DNA of 64,000 nt from Lingula anatina (Eukaryota > Brachiopoda > Lingulata > Lingulida > Lingulidae). A model generated the notes under the pieces. That model did not search any database, was not told the origin of the DNA, and was given only the letters and a program-made list of their open reading frames with translations. A program made the translations under genes and the position numbers. The number at the start of each line of letters is the position of its first letter. The stretch's first letter is position 1. The stretch covers positions 159,618-223,617 of the forward strand of contig NW_019775677.1 in assembly GCF_001039355.2 (NCBI RefSeq), written 5' to 3'. Below are positions 1 through 10,679 of this stretch, piece after piece.

Positions 1-1123
1 TTTATAGAATTGTTTTAACTCGTTTGTCAATTTATAAGTATATTGGCCTTATCTCAACCCAAAAAGATTGCCCATTTATTTATATCTCATGTGCAACAGT
101 TAGTTGAATTAACTCTAAACTTATATATAGTTAGTTTCTTTCGAAAATCTCATCTCACATATCTCGCCTGTTTGAGACCTTTCACTGGGTAATGACTTGG
201 TGCATGGCTGCATCTCGATTGACATCACTTTTTTTAGATCTGCAAAACAAACAATGTGCCCAAAAGCAAAACTCGATAATTGTTTTAAAATATAATTTCC
301 ACATTTACTTTAAACTTTTGATATTCGAAATAAAAAATAACAATATTAATTATGTCAGAATGCTTGAAAATCATCATGTAGGCTAATACTACCTCAACTG
401 TGACAACAGCTATCATCTGACATTTTGTCGTCTGATTATGGTATGTGTCCTTTCCTCTGATTGGTGAAAAAAGTGTTTACGTCATCGAACCATATTTGAT
501 TTTGTTTCTCGGGTCTCAGTGACCGGGCCTCGCATTCCATGTTCAAGGATATTAGATCGTAATCTATGGCAAAATTATATAACAGAACACTTTACAAAAT
601 TTATATTCATTTTGATACAGGACACTTTATATCTTACTGGGGCATCGTCCAGGTGTTATATAATTAGAACGATGCATATCTATACAATTACCTTCCTTGC
701 GTAGTCACGAGACGTCCGCAACAGGAAGATGGGACTTATTATCTTGATGTGCGAGACGTGCGTGTCGAAGCAGGGGTTTATTTCGGATAGATCTAAGAAA
801 TGTCCACTGTCAGACATATTTATTACTCTTTCTTTTTTATTTATTTTTATTCCCACCTCCTTTCAACCCCCACCCCAGTTTGTACATCTGGGTCCAGTTT
901 CATCAACACTGCATGGATAGTACTTTGCAATTCCACGTCGCATAAGTTTTTTTTTACATATATTGTATAACAATATTGTTAGTTGTAAACAATTATATCA
1001 GCAAATATTTGTACCGTTAACTTATTGTTTTACATGACATAGGATTGGTTCTTATCTTAATGTTATTAATTCTTATCTCATTTGAAATTTTATATTTTCT
1101 AAATTCAGCAATTTTATTTCTAG
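1..1123. other. Upstream region of SWAP-70-like gene
   Basis: AT-rich DNA with no coding region I can support. The short open frames here lack splice context and conserved motifs. A pyrimidine-rich acceptor (tttatttctag) ends at 1123, so this stretch probably holds a 5'UTR intron, or a trans-splice acceptor, plus promoter. A TATATAA-like string near 655 is too weak to call as a TATA box. Confidence 0.4.
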
Positions 1124-1127
1124 CACC

Positions 1128-3677
1128 ATGCCAGGAGAACGGTTAGTATGCGTTTGGCAAGCTGCACATGCAAACGATCCAAACCCAAGAAACAAAACTA
1201 TTACCAAAGATGCCTTGAAAAAAGTCAATGTGCGATTTGCAGGCTTTCAATCTACGCATTACATGGAGAACAAATTCGACAGCACCTTCAAAGACGGGGT
1301 AACCTTTGAATTGTACAAAACTTACGTCCACAAATCTCTTCTTGAAAAAGGAGTTCCAGAGCACGTGCTTCATGACGACATAGAAAAGGCATGCTGGGAT
1401 TTATCCAAGAGTAGCTATAAATGTTCTTTGCCAGGTAGCGATCTCTTTCGTCTCTGGCAAGTTGCTAATCGCCTTACGCAAGAGGGCACCTATCCTCCCA
1501 TTATATGCACAGACGAATGTCAATGGCTAAGTGAGAAGATCGCATCCCACTTGGGAAAACACTGGAAAACAAACGATCACACTTACAAGGCAGATGGCGC
1601 CACTTTTCAAGATTTGCTGGATTCCCTCGATGACGTATACTTTCACGAGACATCACCCGATCTCGTCCACGCGTGCATCAAGGATTTGCACAAGTGGTTG
1701 GTGGAGGAGGTCATGAAAACTGGATGGATGTACAAGCGTACGCGAAAGCAGGCCAACTGGACCAACTGGACCAAAAGGTGGTTCGTTTTAAAGCCTGGAC
1801 GACTGGAGTACTATGACAAGCCTGCCGTGGGGAATTCGACCAGTCGCCTTAAAGGTGAAGTCGTTATCTCTCAGAACACCAAACTTGAGTCATTGCCAGA
1901 CTACAGTGGACTGGTTCGCAAGCTGTCCGGCCGCTTTAAGGTATCCAATGCACATGAAATAGAGTGCGAGATAGCGGATGCTGCGACCGGTGCCAGCAAC
2001 AAAGAGAGACGCGCATGGCTGTCCTGCCTGGAGGAAGTCATTGAGACGTGCAAGGAGGGCATGACGCCGGTCCAGAAACTTCTCAACGAACGCCATCGCA
2101 GGCGGGAGATCAGTAGAGACGACAGCACGTCTAAAATTGACAACGCCTTGTCAGCGACCTACGAACGGTCAGTTGAGGACCAGAATGGCAACAGTCCTAC
2201 TGAAGATGGTAAATACATAGTACCGGTAAAAGCACCAAACTTCCAGCCAGTGCCTATGTCCTCGCATTCTAACGGACAGGCAAAGAAACCAGATCCAGTG
2301 AAAATTTCAAACTCGTCCGCTGAAGTCCCCCCTGTTATAAATGTTGATCAACCAAGCATAGACACAGAGGAAAACAATGACAGCAACATGATCAAAGTTG
2401 CAGAAGAAAAACTGAAAGCCGTTTTCATGAAAATCGACACAAGTGGAAATGGCTGGATAGACCCCGAAGAGTTTTCAGCCTTCATTCACAGCCTCGGTTT
2501 GAAGATGACCGAGAAGGAGATCAACCTGGTTTTCAACACTGTCGACAAAGATTCCAACGGGAAAATAAACTTCGAAGAGTTTGAGGAGTATTTCTCAAGA
2601 TACATCATGGATGAAAATTGCTCGTCCGCGTGTGTCGCTGCCCTCAGGGGTGCGTTTCTTGAGGCAGATCGTAACGGGACAGGGACCCTAAACTTCCACG
2701 AATTTGCAGAGTACGTTTGGGAGAAAAAAAGATCAATTCGTGTTTCTAAAATTCTGAAAGCTTTCAAGAAAATGGATGGCCAACAAAAAGGTGAGATAAC
2801 CTTTACAGATTTCCGAGATCTCTACTTGAGACCTGGTGGAGGGGTTGAGGCACCAATTCCAGAGGAAGAGATCGAGCTGGTCCAGGAATCAGATTCTTTG
2901 GACGTTTTTGAACGTCAGCTGAAGCAGACCTACGATGACACGGACGTCGACACCCTATCCCATTACATACGGGACAGATGGGATAAGTTCACCAGTTTTC
3001 GTCGCCTTGGCGCTTCCGGTGAGGTCGTGATGAAGGGAGGGTCTGGCATGGTGGCGGATATCGTTCCCGGGGACTACAACCTCATGGACATCGCCTGTTT
3101 TTCGGACCTTCCCCCTCTTGTCCCCAAATGCACTGTCATCAAAGGAGTCAAGTGGGTCTCCAGCACCATTCCAGGGATTTCTGGCAAAATCGTTTTCCCG
3201 AGCGATTTTAATAAAGAGATCGTCACCGATTTGGCCACCAATGAGCATTTGAGGTACTACGGTTGTAGTTTTGCAGACTCGCAGCAGGTCAAGATCTCTT
3301 TGATGTACCGCCACGGAATTCAAGATTTCACCTACGAGAACAAATACCTTGAGGATTACGTCACCGTCTCCAATGGCGGTGCAGGCATCGAGAGACACGA
3401 CTTCTCCCATCTCGACTGCCCTCTGGTGGAAGACTCAGGAGTTTTCATCATGGCGAAACTTGTGGGAGATGACGAATTGCACGTGACCGGCTTCCGTGTT
3501 CCAGTCCGCCATACACTGTATATACCCGGCGGTTGCATCCATTCTAATGATTACCTTAAAGGCACGTGGAGAACCATGCTCTCTGATGAAACTGACATTG
3601 ACCACGTGCACTTGGTGAAGAAATCAGCGAAAGCGCTGGACGAGAATTTAACGGGCTTTAAATTTCAGTTTGTGTAA
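1128..3677 (+). CDS. SWAP-70-like protein: PH domain, EF-hands and cupin-like C-terminus, intronless
   Basis: The 849-aa protein is encoded by one uninterrupted exon. Residues 1-195 resemble the N-terminal region of SWAP-70/DEF6 (start ...VCVWQAAHAND). A PH domain follows at about 198-312 (NWTKRWFVLKPGRLEYY), close to the SWAP-70 PH signature. After a low-complexity linker come four EF-hand loops at about 437-448 (DTSGNGWIDPEE), 473-484 (DKDSNGKINFEE), 514-525 (DRNGTGTLNFHE) and 550-561. The first three keep canonical Ca2+ ligands; the fourth (DGQQKGEITFTD) is degenerate. The last ~250 residues are not recognised, but contain PGGCIHSND, like cupin motif 2 (PxGxxH). Vertebrate SWAP-70 instead ends in a coiled coil/DH-like region, so the architecture differs. 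Role inferred: phosphoinositide-recruited, Ca2+-responsive cytosolic adaptor, possibly with a metal-binding domain. The start is the first ATG, 4 nt after a splice acceptor at 1123. Confidence 0.88.
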   Translation: MPGERLVCVWQAAHANDPNPRNKTITKDALKKVNVRFAGFQSTHYMENKFDSTFKDGVTFELYKTYVHKSLLEKGVPEHVLHDDIEKACWDLSKSSYKCSLPGSDLFRLWQVANRLTQEGTYPPIICTDECQWLSEKIASHLGKHWKTNDHTYKADGATFQDLLDSLDDVYFHETSPDLVHACIKDLHKWLVEEVMKTGWMYKRTRKQANWTNWTKRWFVLKPGRLEYYDKPAVGNSTSRLKGEVVISQNTKLESLPDYSGLVRKLSGRFKVSNAHEIECEIADAATGASNKERRAWLSCLEEVIETCKEGMTPVQKLLNERHRRREISRDDSTSKIDNALSATYERSVEDQNGNSPTEDGKYIVPVKAPNFQPVPMSSHSNGQAKKPDPVKISNSSAEVPPVINVDQPSIDTEENNDSNMIKVAEEKLKAVFMKIDTSGNGWIDPEEFSAFIHSLGLKMTEKEINLVFNTVDKDSNGKINFEEFEEYFSRYIMDENCSSACVAALRGAFLEADRNGTGTLNFHEFAEYVWEKKRSIRVSKILKAFKKMDGQQKGEITFTDFRDLYLRPGGGVEAPIPEEEIELVQESDSLDVFERQLKQTYDDTDVDTLSHYIRDRWDKFTSFRRLGASGEVVMKGGSGMVADIVPGDYNLMDIACFSDLPPLVPKCTVIKGVKWVSSTIPGISGKIVFPSDFNKEIVTDLATNEHLRYYGCSFADSQQVKISLMYRHGIQDFTYENKYLEDYVTVSNGGAGIERHDFSHLDCPLVEDSGVFIMAKLVGDDELHVTGFRVPVRHTLYIPGGCIHSNDYLKGTWRTMLSDETDIDHVHLVKKSAKALDENLTGFKFQFV

Positions 3678-4433
3678 CACCTTCTGAGTCTTTATATAAT
3701 GTCATGGTGACTTTCTTTCCCCAGTCCCTTTTTACCATGATTTGATTGTAACCCCATTTCAATTTATCCAGTTCTACCAGAGGTGCGTTCCCTCTATGAA
3801 CTAACACCAAAATGACTGAGTAAGAGTAATATTCTCTAGCGAAATTTTACCCAATCAATTTGGGGAATTTTTGAGAAATTCAAATTAGATTCAGAATACT
3901 AATTTTAATCTTAAAAGAAGTTTGTTAGAGCGTTTTTAAATAGTCTCTGTATACTAAAAAAAGAAATCGTTTGTTCATCTCTCTTACATGCCTTTTTTAT
4001 AAAACTTTCCTATATTACATTCATTTGAAAGGTATTGTTAGAATATGAGCGTTTATTTTGTAGGCCTTGTAAAAGCTTTAATTTGCTTTAAATTCCAGTG
4101 GATTATTTGAAGGTTATTTGCCAAAATTTTCCAGTTGGTTAGATGTCATTATGTAGAGAAGATGACGTTAAAAATAATACTGTTATCATTTAATTATACC
4201 AGTTTTCATTGTAAATACATTTAGACGATAAACTAAAGTTTAAAGTCTTTACACATTAAGGCAATTTTGAATGTTGTCTACTTAATTTCCGTTATAGTCT
4301 TTTTGTACTTAAAGATAGAAAATGATTTATAAATAAATCAAAAGAAATTTTCAAATGATAAATGAATATAGAAGAAAAGTGTGCCCATAGAACGAGCCTC
4401 GTGAATGAATAAAGTCGCCATAGAACATCTTGA
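3678..4433 (+). other. 3'UTR and downstream region of SWAP-70-like gene
   Basis: AT-rich noncoding DNA. Candidate AATAAA polyadenylation signals lie at 4332-4337 and 4408-4413, and a further one at 4857-4862. Which is used cannot be told from the sequence. Confidence 0.5.
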
Positions 4434-4613
4434 ATGCGTCAGAGAAGCCGAGATGAATCTCAACCAATTGCATCAGGAAACGCGCACCTAACAAGTGCAA
4501 TGATACTCCAGGATGTTACAGATGAATTGGCAGAAATCATTACAATTCAAGCGCTCAATAATGAGAAAGGCCACAATTACTTTGTTTACTGTCGAATCAA
4601 CTGTCAAGTATGA
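4434..4613 (+). CDS. Possible small ORF or first exon (59 codons), unrecognised
   Basis: An ATG-to-TGA frame of 59 codons lies in a locally GC-richer stretch with coding-like codon use (…ILQDVTDELAEIITIQ…). It has no recognised domain. It could be a stand-alone small ORF, part of the 3'UTR of the upstream gene, or the first exon of the gene whose later exons lie at 5538, 7123 and 8557. For the last option a donor at CAA|GTATGA (about 4607) is available. However, that donor leaves phase 0, while the next exon needs phase 2, so a missing exon or a different donor would be required. Confidence 0.25.
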   Translation: MRQRSRDESQPIASGNAHLTSAMILQDVTDELAEIITIQALNNEKGHNYFVYCRINCQV

Positions 4614-5105
4614 AATGTCCTCGCCGCTTTTTAACAGTGAAACTGCCGGTTGAAACTGCTGGAAATCCGGTTATGTGCTTCGACTGAGATGACTATTTTT
4701 ATGTATAAAGAAGTACAAAAGAAGTGAAAGTTGACTGGGAATTGCAACCATCATTATGTGTCCAAGGATGAAGAAAGGGAGGGAGGGAGGGGGTGAGAAG
4801 AGCGGGGATAGAGGAGTTACAGGGACGCCTTTGGACCTATTGCCTTTCAATGGAGAAATAAAGACTGTTAAAACATTTTGAGGCTAGGACTTTAGGCAGT
4901 TTCCAACCCTGATCTCTTTATCGTAATATGATACGCCTCCGATTGTGAAATGAAGTCTCTTTTATTTATTTATTTATATAGGCCTATTTATTTATTTTGT
5001 CTGGAAAAGGTCAGTTCTGAATCAAAGTTTTGACGGGGTCATGTCTTCACACCCCCGCACCGATAGGCCCTATGTTCCGCACCAATACTCCTCCGCACCG
5101 ATACT
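4614..5105. other. Noncoding, AT-rich with short simple repeats
   Basis: Contains a GGGA-rich tract (about 4778-4795), an AATAAA at 4857-4862 and an ATTT repeat near 4963. No exon is supported. Confidence 0.4.
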
Positions 5106-6682
5106 CCCCCCATTTCGATGATTCAACGGATTTCGCCATAACGCTGACGCAACCCATTACGGAAAATACATAATTGTGAATCACTTTTGGCCACAGAGAA
5201 AGAATTCTATAGAAAAAAACATTGATATTATATCCAAGAATATAGATATTTGTGAGCGTTGAAAAATATTACAGTGACCAATCAAATTCTGAATCATTAT
5301 TTATATATAATCACACATTCCATTAACAATTGATTAGTTTTGATGGTAAATATTTTTAAGTAAGAACATAATTTAACTTTAGGCCTCAAGAAGTACGTAC
5401 TGCGCATTTATATATCACTGCGTTTATAAGAAATGAGTAGATCAATAAGAGATGCTTATCCAAGAAAATGTGATACTTTAATTAATTGCTGCATCCTTCA
5501 GCAACAGGCAATAACTCCATTACATAACATTATGTAGGATCATTTCCCGAGTCACGCGTGAGAGGTATGAGCAAGATGTATGTAATTTCGTGTCATCTGA
5601 ACTTAATGACTCATCCTTCTCTCCTCGTCGTCACATGAGCGCATCCTTCGTGAAGTCTAAAAAAGATTTCATTGACATACTTAGATGGATGTTGGGAGTA
5701 AGGACTACAGCAGCAGGTAAGAAAAGAAAACCGTGTAGGGTTTACTGGAGGGGGATTTGGGGAGGGGAGGGGGCTGGGGGTCACAGTGGGTGAGACGCAT
5801 CTGTTTTAGCTTTGGGATAACCCCTTTTCTCTCCCCCACTCCCTGAGAAAAGTAAAAGAGAGAATATTACAAGATAATAGAAACACGAAGAGGTTTCGTT
5901 AAGGTCGAAAAAACCTTGGAATTTTGTGTACATTGCTTTGATAACAAACTGCGAAAATGATCTTACAGAGAATACGATTATTCTGTATTCAATTTTCACT
6001 GTATTCTGTATATTATTACTCAGAGTCACATGAGCCCGTGTAACAGTAGCTATGCATAAGACATTTAATTCGTTGCGATTTAATTGTGGTGGTATTTAAA
6101 TAAAGCCTTTAAGCCACCTGGGCTCAGAGAGTCTTGAGATTCAGGGTTCACTGATAATGTAGGTTTGTTTTCAGAAAACAGAAGGTGTCAGGTTCATATA
6201 CCAGTGATAATAATAACAAATATAGACCGAGAGTTTCATTCTATTTTTACTGCGAAATTTGGAAAACGACGATCTGTAACATGTTATTTTCTTTTTGCAG
6301 TTAGGGCCATATATAATTTATTTAAAGATTATTTAATAAGCAAAATGAGCAAATAATATTCAAGCACATTTACATTCTAGTCTGAAGTAAATGTTTTAAT
6401 TCGTAAATGACATAAAAACTGAACCGAATGACAAAGTAACAACTAAATGCTATACATGCATATGTGTGTATTCTTGTGTAAACACATTAAAAGTAAAGGA
6501 TTCGTTTATACTTTGTGGTGAGTGATTTTATGTTTCAGTGATTGCATCACTCTTAATAAAAAGGGACAAGGTGACCTCAAACGAAGATATGTTAATATGC
6601 ACCATAAACCAAAACAACCTGAATTCACATTAAAGATATTGTGTTCTAACGCCCCCAAATGCCCGTTATTTTGTTTCCACTT
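5106..6682 (+). repeat. Tandem duplication, copy 1 (~1.58 kb)
   Basis: Runs from a short poly-C followed by catttcgatgattcaacgg to gtttccactt. It matches 6686-8268 almost base for base, with scattered substitutions and small indels mostly in homopolymers. It contains a complete 179-nt candidate exon (5538-5716). Confidence 0.95.
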
Positions 6683-8690
6683 NATCCCCCCCCCCCCCCC
6701 CCCCCATTTCGATGATTCAACGGATTTCGCCATAACACTGACGCAACCCATTAAGGAAAATACATAATTGTGAATCACTTTTGGCCACAGAGAATGAATT
6801 CTAAAAAAAAAAAAACAAAAAAAAAACACGGATATTTCTGAGAGCGGAAAATATAACAGTGACCAAACAAATTCAGAATCATTATTTATATATAATCACA
6901 CATTCCATTAACAATTGATTAGTTTTGATGGTAAATATTTTTAAGTAAGAACATAATTTAACTTTAGGCCTCAAGAAGTACGTACTGCGCATTTATATAT
7001 CACTGCGTTTATAAGAAATGAGTAGATCAATAAGAGATGCTTATCCAAGAAAATGTGATACTTTAATTAATTGCTGCATCCTTCAGCAACAGGCAATAAC
7101 TCCATTACATAACATTATGTAGGATCATTTCCCGAGTCACGCGTGAGAGGTATGAGCAAGATGTATGTAATTTCGTGTCATCTGAACTTAATGACTCATC
7201 CTTCTCTCCTCGTCGTCACATGAGCGCATCCTTCGTGAAGTCTAAAAAAGATTTCATTGACATCCTTAGATGGATGTTGGGAGTAAGGACAACAGCAGCA
7301 GGTAAGAAAAGAAAACCGTGTAGGGTTTACTGGAGGGGGATTGGGGGGGGGGGGCTGGGGAGGGGGTCACGGTGGGTGAGGTGCATCTGCTTTAGCTTTA
7401 GGATAACCCCTTTTCTCTCCCCCACTCCCTGAGAAAAGTAAAAGAGAGAATATTACAAGATAATAGAAACACGAAGAGGTTTCGTTAAGGTCGAAAAAAT
7501 ATTGGAATTTTTTGTACATTGTTATGATAACAAACTGCGAAAATGATCTTACAGAGAATACGATTATTCTGTACTCAATTTTCACTGTATTCTGTATATT
7601 ATTACCAAGAGTCACATGAGCCCGTGTAACAGTAGCTATGCATAAGACATTTAATTCGTTGCGATATAATTGTGGTGGTATTTAAATCAAGCCTTTAAGC
7701 CACCTGGGCTCAGAGAGTCTTGAGATTCAGGGTTCACTGATAATGTAGGTTTGTTTTCAGAAAACAGAAAGTGTCAGGTTCATATACCAGTGATAATAAT
7801 AACAAATATAGACCTAGAGTTTCATTCTATTTTTACTGCGAAATTTGGAAAAAGGCGATCTGTAACATGTTATTTTCTTTTTGCAGTTAGGGCCATATAT
7901 AATTTATTTAAAGATTATTTAATAAGCAAAATGAGCAAATAATATTCAAGCACATTTACATTCTAGTCTGAAGTAAATGTTTTAATTCGTAAATGACATA
8001 AAAACTGAACCGAATGACAAAGTAACAACTAAATGCTATACATGCATATGTGTGTATTCTTGTGTAAACACATTAAAAGTAAAGGATTCGTTTATACTTT
8101 GTGGTGAGTGATTTTATGCTTCAGTGATTGCATCACTCTTAATAAAAAGGGACAAGGTGACCTCAAACGAAGATATGTTAATATGCACCATAAACCAAAA
8201 CAACCTGAATTCACATTAAAGATATTGTGTTCTAACGCCCCCTAATGCCCGTTATTTTGTTTCCACTTGAATGTCATGATAAAAAAGTATAACCCTTTTT
8301 GACGCCTCTGTATTGTCACACAAAGTGGCTTGCCAGAATAAGAAAATAGAATGCTTCAAAAATAAACTCTTTCCGACTCTTACCGCTTAAATTACTGCAC
8401 CTATTTTCCTGTTAAAACAAAGGATCTAAGCCAATCCCACGATGGCTTACATTTAGACCTTTTTCTTAAAGAAATAACATCGGCAAATACACAATTTAAA
8501 AAATTCAATCACGAGTCATTTATTTTAGGTCCACTGATTGGTTTATTTTTCTTCAGAGCTAGTGCTGCAAGTGGAAGAAAACCCAACCTCAAGTAATTTA
8601 TATGCCGGATGTAGACGGAATGCTGTATGGAACCTTGTGGCGAAACTAAGTGAACGCAGTCTCAGAGTTCGCGAGATGATGCGGTGTTGA
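5538..8690 (+). CDS. Partial spliced gene with duplicated penultimate exon, product unrecognised
   Basis: The candidate terminal exon is 8557-8690, after acceptor tttatttttcttcag, ending TGA. It encodes a charged 43-residue tail (…LVLQVEENPTSSNLYAG…REMMRC). It is phase-compatible with the exon at 5538-5716 (acceptor tatgtag, donor GCAG|GTAAGA) and with its duplicate at 7123-7301. Both copies encode the same ~59 residues, including SFVKSKKDFIDILRWMLGVR. They differ only by ATA/ATC (Ile) and ACT/ACA (Thr), both synonymous. The exon is 179 nt, entered in phase 2 and left in phase 1, so including both copies would shift the frame: only one can be used per mRNA. Upstream exons are not identified; the 59-codon ORF at 4434 is a candidate. 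No domain is recognised. Phase agreement, splice sites and codon use support coding; the lack of a full gene model limits confidence. Confidence 0.5.
6686..8268 (+). repeat. Tandem duplication, copy 2 (~1.58 kb)
   Basis: Second copy of the unit. The join to copy 1 carries an ambiguous base (n at 6683) and a 20-base C run at 6686-6705. The duplication could therefore be real or an assembly product, such as two haplotypes joined head to tail. Its copy of the candidate exon is 7123-7301. Confidence 0.95.
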
Positions 8691-8742
8691 CAAGCCCTAA
8701 GCCAGTTTTAAAAGTACGGTAAGGATACACGAACGCGCGTGA

Positions 8743-8743
<1 letters not shown>

Positions 8744-8806
<63 letters not shown>
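8744..8806 (+). repeat. Compound microsatellite (GT)n(GA)n
   Basis: Uninterrupted GT dinucleotides pass directly into GA dinucleotides. A second GT tract lies at 8939-8970. Confidence 0.97.
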
Positions 8807-8809
<3 letters not shown>

Positions 8810-8936
8810 CCAAAATAAGGAGCAAGGATATGGGATTCAATGTACTAAGCAGGCGCGTAGAAAGTTAAGTTTAATTTTATGTTACCCTTCAGATAAAATT
8901 AGTGACAAGGGTATCAGTGAGTGTCGTTGTTAAAAA

Positions 8937-8971
<35 letters not shown>

Positions 8972-9864
8972 GGAGGGAGGTGAAAAATAGGAAGGCAAGT
9001 CTTGTTTCACCCCCACCCCCCCGATTCATCGACCGAGTGCAGTCGACATAAACAGTGCCAAAATTCACCTGTCATGTGCATGTACGGGTGTGTGAGACTA
9101 GACCAGCCATTCTCTATTTTTTAGTTGATTGGGGAATCATTGTACGAGTGCTGCAAAACTCACTAAATCCCTAGCAATTTCTTCATAGTTGTTGTGTTTT
9201 ATATACGGGGCAAACGGCTTCTTTCACCAGCGACATTCAAGTGGGTATAATATTGTAGCTAGGATGTTTAACACGGGCCACATAAGTTGAAGATTCCGTA
9301 GTGCCATTTAGGGCCCCATTCATCATACATGGGTCAGAAATCTACGAGTTTGACGGCCCATAGCACCTGTCACTGACATTGTGGACCTTATGATAGATTT
9401 GCTTCCATATTATCACGACACCACAGTTGAATGTTATAATACATGACAACTAACAAGTGGTTGGCCAGTTTTGTGGGCGTCAATAACAACTACCCCTGAA
9501 AAATTTAAGTAACTGAATAGAAAGATGCACGTGAAGAGTGTCCACACCAGGTATTGTAGAATACAACCCTTAATTAAGGTCACTTACTGGCAAACAAGCT
9601 ACACAAAGTACATGGTCCACAGTGCAGGAAAACATGACGGGTAATGATAGACTGAACGGTTTTTTGACTGCTGTCAAATACGGGCAAATACAACCTCCGT
9701 CGAAGAGTAGCTTTTAGGGACGGGGGGTGGGGGGGGGGGGGTCCAGTTTTTTTAAAGAATGACAGACCTCGGATGCGAAGGTGCAGTTTAGAACTATGAT
9801 TCATCTGTTCAAAATTGTAATATCAAGAGGGAATATTGGTGTGATTTTTTCCAGATACCGAATT

Positions 9865-9916
9865 GGGGGGGGGGGGGGTCGGGACCCCCCTGACCCCCCC
9901 TAAATCCGCCACTGGG
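9865..9916. mobile_element. Fragment of a DNA-element terminus
   Basis: A G run followed by gggaccccccctgacc and then taaatccgccactgg resembles the end of non-autonomous DNA transposons that terminate in TCCGCCACTG. No matching opposite end (CAGTGGCGGA) was found nearby, so I see only a truncated copy. Confidence 0.35.
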
Positions 9917-10679
9917 GTAGGAGGTGCAGTAGGTCACACCCCCTTTAAGCTTCAGAAGTGCCCACCTCTTAACCATCACCACCCCTCAAAAGAAGTTTAT
10001 TATCACCAAGCATTTTAATCCCTGTACCCTACATATGAAAATATAATTGAATATTGTCCCAGTATGCTATTTTAATGTACATGTACATGTATTTGCCTAG
10101 CTTCGTTCGGCAAACACTTATTTGCCCCCCCCCCCCCCCCACCTCTGCTCAACTCCTCAGTTGATGCAATGCAAATGTCATGCGTCAGATAAATATTATT
10201 AATGAAGGGGAAATGGTTAAGCGTCTGTTCTGGCGATTTATTTAATTACACTGCAACATTACGCAATGACAAAGACGCAACGTGAAGTTTCTTTCAGCTG
10301 ACGCACGCATACAATATTTCTAACTAACATCCGCTTTTTTAGTTAACGTGTGGCAAAAAACGATGGATAATTTCCAGCTGGAGGTAACATTGCAGAATAC
10401 ATTGCATTGCGATATTTTTCTTCTTTCTTTTCCCCTCAAGCGTTATTTTCAATATGGGTGAATTGCTTCATCGAACTGGTCTATTCCGTAGGCTACAGAT
10501 ACAGCAGACTGTAAAGTCACCCGTCTTGTTATCAATAATTTTGTAGGACTTCAGCCACAGAGAAAAAAAAAGAGTAAATCAGTCGTTCGTGACATATAAA
10601 AAAGACCAAATTGCAAAACATATGAAAACTTTAAAAAGCATTTTGTTATTACTTTCCAGGACTTGACTCAAGAGGAAGC

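Larger units (their letters stand above)
8691..10659. other. Intergenic region rich in simple repeats
   Basis: Contains (GT)n/(GA)n at 8744-8806, (GT)n at 8939-8970, poly-G runs at 9729-9741 and 9865-9878, a mobile-element end near 9880-9915 and poly-C at 10125-10140. A splice acceptor (actttccag) ends at 10659, before the LRR gene. No exon is supported in between. Confidence 0.5.

Noticed and set aside
6165-6356. Open frame repeated at 7751-7942 after an acceptor-like tttgttttcag
   Set aside because: The two copies differ by amino-acid-changing substitutions, composition is AT-rich and no phase-compatible partner exon was found. Presence in both copies only reflects the recent duplication.
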